Positions 60,069-64,000 of a DNA stretch of 64,000 nt are shown in pieces. The notes under the pieces are model-generated. The model worked only from the letters and a program-made list of their open reading frames with translations, ran no database searches and had not been told where the DNA came from. The stretch's first letter is position 1. Every line of letters starts with the position of its first letter. This DNA is from Streptomyces changanensis (lineage in GTDB: Bacteria; Actinomycetota; Actinomycetes; Streptomycetales; Streptomycetaceae). The stretch lies in NCBI RefSeq assembly GCF_024600715.1, contig NZ_CP102332.1, forward strand, positions 6,448,001-6,512,000, in the 5' to 3' direction. The position numbers and the translations under genes were made by a program.

Positions 60069-60482
60069 GTGGCTACGGAAACCGAGGTCGGAGAACTGTT
60101 GCACCAGCGCGGCTGGCGGACGGCATTCACGGTCGCTGAAATGGTGGATGCGTGGGCCGCCCTGACAAGCGACATCGAGCGCGGCTACGGCGACTACATC
60201 CACGAGTACACCAACGACCTCTACTGCCGAAACTGGCTGCACGAGGCGTGGCTCCTGCTGGACGACCACATCGTGCAGCTCTGGACCCCACAGATCAAAG
60301 CTCTGGACGACCGGTACAAGGCCGCGACCATCGACGACGACGGCATGGCACTCGACCAGTTCCACAGGCTCCCCGGCCCCGACCTGTGGTGGTGGCGGCG
60401 ACACCCCCGCATCCTCACCGGAGACCTCGGGCGTTCGCTTCGCTCGGCCGGCGCCATCGGCACTGCCCCGGGCACGGCCTGA
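60069..60482 (+). CDS. Hypothetical protein, DUF4913-like
   Basis: A 137-residue protein from GTG: MATETEVGELLHQRGWRTAF is followed by NDLYCRNWLHEAWLLLDDHI, VQLWTPQIKALDDRYKAATI, HRLPGPDLWWWRRHPRILTG. The Trp-rich layout with WxxWxxHxD-like features resembles actinobacterial mobile-element-borne proteins (DUF4913-like). No ribosome site is obvious, and the preceding 80 bases are less GC-rich. Probably part of an integrated element. Confidence 0.6.
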   Translation: MATETEVGELLHQRGWRTAFTVAEMVDAWAALTSDIERGYGDYIHEYTNDLYCRNWLHEAWLLLDDHIVQLWTPQIKALDDRYKAATIDDDGMALDQFHRLPGPDLWWWRRHPRILTGDLGRSLRSAGAIGTAPGTA

Positions 60483-60732
60483 CCCTCAGCCTTACAGGAT
60501 TACGGGACGACTCTTAGCCATCACGCCGCAATCGTCGCTATTTGCGCCGTCGGCAGATCAAGGACACTATCCCCCCGAGTACCGGGAGCAGTGGCCCACC
60601 GTAGGCGCCGTGGCAGCGCCGGCGGTGGGCCGGCAGGGTTCGACACCTACATCTTTCACGGCATGGTGGCCGTCGCAGCACTACGCCGACGGTTTGACTC
60701 CTGCCCCACCGAGGAGTCCGTATTGCTCAGGT
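60483..60732. other. No gene seen
   Basis: AT-richer than average at the start (60500-60580), then GC-rich with a GGTGGGCC-type imperfect repeat. No feature assignable. Confidence 0.4.
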
Positions 60733-61143
60733 TCACCGGACGAGCCCGATTGCCTCGATCTCGATCATCCACTCAGGGTCGGCGAGTGAGGAGACCTCCA
60801 CGAACGACTCCGCGAGGTGGGGCTTGTCCGGGAAGTGCTCCGCGCGCAGCTTGGCGAAGATGCCCTGCTGTGCGATGTCGGTGACGAACACAGTCGCCTT
60901 GACCACGTCGGCGAGGCTGGAGCCCGCGTTCGTCAGGACCGTCGACAGATTCGCGAGTGCCTGACGAGCTTGCGTCTCGAAATCCCCGGCGCCGACCGTG
61001 GCCCCCTGGGCGTCAATGGGCGCCTGCCCCGATGTGAAGACCAAATTCCCGACTCGAATGCCGAGCGAGATGCCGGCCGACTCGTACCAGTCGTGCTCCG
61101 CGGAGACGCGCACACGCTCGGTAGCGGGCTGTGTAACGGGCAT
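60733..61143 (-). CDS. RidA family protein
   Basis: A 136-residue YjgF/RidA protein: VGNLVFTSGQAPIDAQGATV, QARQALANLSTVLTNAGSSL, ADVVKATVFVTDIAQQGIFA and LADPEWMIEIEAIGLVR are the family blocks, though the usual Arg of the active site (R-x-x-V) is replaced in SFVEVSSL. Family enzymes hydrolyse reactive imines/enamines. The ATG at 61143 is nine bases after GAGGGA. It stands alone amid remnants. Confidence 0.9.
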   Translation of the reverse strand: MPVTQPATERVRVSAEHDWYESAGISLGIRVGNLVFTSGQAPIDAQGATVGAGDFETQARQALANLSTVLTNAGSSLADVVKATVFVTDIAQQGIFAKLRAEHFPDKPHLAESFVEVSSLADPEWMIEIEAIGLVR

Positions 61144-61373
61144 TGCTGACACTCCCTCAAAAAACGCAACAGCAGCCGGGGTAGCTGGGTCCAGCCCCCG
61201 ACTTGATCCACCTACGACAGCACCGGAGCATCGAGATCCATTCCCGAGGGATCACAGTTCACCTCGGCACAGGTCATGGTGCAGGGGCCAGGGTGAGAGT
61301 TTCCCACGCACACGAGCGCGCCACATGTGTCGTCTCGCGGGAGGTAGGGCCCGCGACCTTGGAGGCTGTGTGG

Positions 61374-61795
61374 CGCGTGACCGGATCGGGCTGGCTGAGG
61401 TGCTGGTGGCGACGGAGGCTGCCGCGCCGGTGGACTCCTCGATCTCGTCGTCGCGCGTAACCTGCGGGACCCGGGTCCGCGCGGGGTATGTGTCGTTTCT
61501 GATATGCCGACATCTTGGGCCGGGCTTGCTGCGGGCCCATGACACCGCCGGCCACCTCCGGAAGACCGCGCCGAGCGGATCCCCCTCTCCGACAGCGGCG
61601 TCTACGACGAGGTCCTGCGTACCGTGCGGGTGCCGGACGACGGGCAGGGGCAGCGGGTGCTGGCCCCACTGACGAACGTCGGCGACACCATCGGCGTCAT
61701 GGAGCTGTTTCTTACTGAGGTCACACCGCAGGTGCCGGAACAGGTGGTGGAGGCCGCGCACGCGCTGGCATGTCGGCGTACTGCCGAAGGCGCAC
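61374..61795 (+). pseudogene. PP2C/SpoIIE-type phosphatase, N-terminal region remnant
   Basis: Scattered over two or three frames are segments typical of streptomycete PP2C phosphatases: IGLAEVLVATEAAAPVDS, VRAGYVSFLICRHLG, IPLSDSGVYDEVLRTVRVPD, DDGQGQRVLAPLTNVGDTIG and EQVVEAAHALACR. At least two frameshifts separate them, and the phosphatase domain itself is missing, replaced by the transposase fragment at 61800. Confidence 0.75.
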
Positions 61796-61799
61796 AGCC

Positions 61800-62340
61800 G
61801 GGTACGGACGAACGTGCTCAGTGCCTGCAGCCTGAGTCAGAAGCTGCGGTACTGCCACCAGCGCCGCCATGCCTCCAACGCGGCAGACGGCCGATGCCGT
61901 CCTTTGGCTTTCGTCCTCACCCCCCGGCCCGGCCGGGAACGCGCCCGTCGTTACCGACGTGATGGCTCGTCTCCGTCTTCCCCGCGCTGCTGGACGACCC
62001 CGCACCACCCCGGACATGATCCTGGGCGACAAGGCGTACCTCCGCCCGCGCCATCCGCCATCATCTCTGCGCAAGCGCGGCATCCGCACGGTCATCCCGG
62101 TCCCGGCCGACCAGCGCGCTCACCGCTTGCGTCGAGGGAGCCGGGGAGGCAGGCCACCAGCCTTCGGCCGCGAGACGTACAAGCAACGCAACACCGTCGA
62201 GTGGTGCATCAACCGATGGAAGCAGTGGCGTGGCATCGCCACTCGCCATGAAAGGACGGCGACCGTCTACACAGCCGGACTCTACGTCGGTGGCATCCTT
62301 CTCTGGACTGCCAGACCCACGACTCATGAGCAGGAACGAA
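61800..62340 (+). pseudogene. IS5-family transposase C-terminal fragment
   Basis: DGRCRPLAFVLTP in one frame continues after a frameshift near 61930 as VTDVMARLRLPRAAGRPRTT, PDMILGDKAYLRPRHPPSSL, RKRGIRTVIPVPADQRAHRL and AFGRETYKQRNTVEWCINRW, ending in GLYVGGILLW. It contains the second Asp (GDKAY) and the Glu (NTVEWC), but no N-terminal half. Confidence 0.88.
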
Positions 62341-62341
62341 C

Positions 62342-63030
62342 CGCATCCTCCCAGGCGCCGGGGCTGCGGTAGTGGTTCTTGTGCCCCGCGGCGAGTACAT
62401 GGCGCAGTTCAGCAAGGTGCTGCGTGTTCGTGGGGAGATTCAGCTGGTGGAGGAGAGCCAGTGCGGCAGCCGGTTCCAGGTCGCCGTAGACGTCGTGGAA
62501 GCTCGCCCGAAGACCGCGGAAGAGGGCTGAGTGCAGGACGGGCAGCCGCACGGCTGTGCCGTACGTCGGCTCCTTCACCGTCCAGCGCACCGGTCCCGAA
62601 CACTCCAGAACCCGACGGGCTCGGCGGACCAGGGCTTCCGATCGCCCTACCGGCCGACGTGCTGTGGGACGGCTACCGTCTGCGGTTGGAGGCGGACCGG
62701 GACGCCGAGGCCGTCGTCTACTCGCTGTGGGTGGACTGGTTCGAGGACCACACCACTTCCGCGATGGCTGCCTTCCGCACTTTCGTTCGCGAACCGGATC
62801 TCGCACGTGACCCAGTATTCGTTAAGGAGATCCAGCAGCCCGAAGGCCAACCGCACCTGGTCAGCTGCATCCAGGTCTTCGGCAAACACATCGCCGGCCA
62901 AGGAATGTGCCACATGGTTGGCTGTGAGCAACACGTCCGGCTTCTCGTCGCTCACCCACCCGTCGCGCACCTGGCTGACGCCCTGATGAGCCAGCCAACG
63001 CCGTGCCGCCTCCACGGCTTGCATCTCCAT
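62342..63030 (-). pseudogene. Frameshifted hypothetical gene
   Basis: From an ATG at 63030 reads MEMQAVEAARRWLAHQGVSQ, DVLLTANHVAHSLAGDVFAE and VRLAFGLLDLLNEYWVTCEI. After about 62770 the coherent sequence is found in another frame (SALFRGLRASFHDVYGDLEP, AALALLHQLNLPTNTQHLAE) ending at about 62345. Read together it is a helical protein of roughly 225 residues broken by a frameshift. Family not recognised. Confidence 0.55.
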
Positions 63031-63074
63031 TCGGGAAGTATGACAAGCCTCGCTAGATCCGAACCAAGCGGACT

Positions 63075-63235
63075 AGGGGCTGTTGCGAAAGTGGATCTTG
63101 TTCGTCGGTGATCAGGTCCCGTGGGACGTGGGGTTTTGACGAATGGCCAGTGGGCCCGGCTTGAGCCGCTGCTGCCGCGGGGCGTCAAGCCGGGCCGTCC
63201 GCAGGTGTGGACGCGGCGACAGTTGACCCCTGACC
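63075..63235 (+). mobile_element. IS5-family 5' end fragment
   Basis: Begins with an IS-end-like GGGGCTGTTGCGAAAGTGG, followed by a short transposase start (LTNGQWARLEPLLPRGVKPG, RPQVWTRRQL) and then stops being homologous. Confidence 0.7.
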
Positions 63236-63776
63236 ACCCTGGGCAGCACCTGGGGAACCAGGACACCTCGCGAGAACGACGCAGCCCTGCGTGGACCCGC
63301 TCCTCCCGGTTACCCTTGGCTTTCCAACTTGCGCCTGCCGGGCTTAGGGGGTGAGAATTGGAGCAGGAAATGCATCACATTCCCGGCTTTGTGCATGGAA
63401 GCGGCAGTTCCCTTCGCCAGCCGGTCTGGAACTAGACGCAGGTCGCCCTCCCTCGATAGCTGAGGGCTCCCTCCGCCTCGTCTTCTCGGGGAACTCCCCC
63501 TTGCGTTCTCGCTGCGATCTTCAGCCGCTGCTCAGGCTGGGCAACATTATCTACTGCTTCTGGTGTATCGCAGCCACGTCCACTCACCTCCGTGAGATTC
63601 GGACCTATGCGGAACCTATCCGCTCACGAATGCCGGTACCGATTTCCCTGCGCCTATCCGTGGGTCACGAGGCGGTGCAGTACTTGACGGAGCTGTCTCA
63701 TGACGACAGCGCAGGTCCCAACAATCAACAACTGCGTAGACAATTCCAGCCAACTACACCAGGACGGGGAGCAGTC
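63236..63776. other. Intergenic, less GC-rich, 5' region of the last gene
   Basis: No convincing gene is seen. Base composition here is noticeably closer to balanced than in the rest of the window, as in recently acquired DNA or a long regulatory region. TTGACGG at about 63684-63690 could be a -35 box for the downstream gene but no partner is clear. Confidence 0.45.
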
Positions 63777-64000
63777 ATGGCGAAGGTATTTGGAACGAGC
63801 GACACGGATGACGGAGTTCTCGGAGTCAGTCAGGCCACCGGAAGGCTGGCGTTGCCGGTGTCGACGAAAACGGCGGCAACGGACTATACGGCCGCGGCCT
63901 CAACGGTGTGTGGGGACACGGAAAGGGAGGTGACGGTGTTCTGGGACTGACCGAATCCGCCGCCAAATCCGGCGTCGCCGGAGTCAGCGACCACGGCGGA
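63777..64000 (+). pseudogene. GVxG-repeat protein, frameshifted near its start, runs off the window
   Basis: ATG with a GGGGAG site encodes MAKVFGTSDTDDGVLGVSQA, then a one-base loss near 63840 puts the rest in another frame: AGVAGVDENGGNGLYGRGLN, GVWGHGKGGDGVLGLTESAA and KSGVAGVSDHGG, still open at base 64000. The short repeats GVxG and NGxYG suggest a beta-helical, repeat-built protein of unknown function. Without the single-base change it would read through cleanly, so it is either a frameshift mutation or a sequence error. Confidence 0.6.

Overview
The window is very GC-rich (about 72-75 percent by eye), uses GTG starts freely, has tightly overlapping ATGA/GTGA gene junctions and carries the crt/lit carotenoid locus, the tendamistat family and SCO-type conserved genes. 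All of this points to a Streptomyces chromosome, probably an arm region, because the last 8 kb is a graveyard of insertion-sequence fragments and broken genes.

Layout. 1-8 kb: a partial membrane protein; an NlpC/P60 wall hydrolase behind a c-di-AMP (ydaO-type) riboswitch; a beta-propeller lactonase; a metallo-beta-lactamase-fold hydrolase; an isopenicillin-N-synthase-like 2OG/Fe oxygenase preceded by a tiny Cys-terminated leader peptide; a secreted orphan; a tendamistat-like alpha-amylase inhibitor; and a short ORF coupled to an SDR oxidoreductase. 8.2-20.7 kb: the complete isorenieratene cluster. crtE-crtI-crtB-crtV run on the plus strand and crtY-crtT-crtU converge on them from the minus strand. 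Behind them are litQ, litR (MerR plus B12 light receptor) and the divergent sigma gene litS. The litR/litS intergenic region carries a striking array of 11-bp-spaced GACGC boxes.

20.8-32 kb: BrkB membrane protein, a tRNA-shaped element, several small conserved hypotheticals, an HdeD/DUF308 protein, polyphosphate kinase PPK2, an APH(6)-like kinase, a DUF5995 secreted protein, a decapitated methionine aminopeptidase pseudogene and a GT1-type glycosyltransferase.

32.1-45.1 kb: a 13-kb five-gene operon with tight or overlapping junctions (DUF4132-like protein, 1721-aa giant protein, MoxR AAA+ ATPase, DUF5682 plus vWA fusion, SWIM zinc-finger protein). It resembles E. coli yehI/yehLMPQ and MoxR-vWA type NTP-dependent systems, and is the best candidate here for an under-described biological system.

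45.2-55.1 kb: a secreted lipase-like hydrolase, an acyl-CoA dehydrogenase and its PadR regulator with a clear palindromic operator. These are followed by a plus-strand set: YbdK-type carboxylate-amine ligase, a 37-aa ORF, an AsnB-type amidotransferase and an S9 oligopeptidase. 55.1-64 kb: an ABM monooxygenase, HxlR regulator, NAD-binding protein, F420-type nitroreductase and RidA are interspersed with at least four IS5-type transposase fragments, one intact DDE transposase, a broken PP2C phosphatase, other frameshifted genes, and at the edge the start of a GVxG-repeat protein.

All product calls are from reading the translated sequence; no database search was run.
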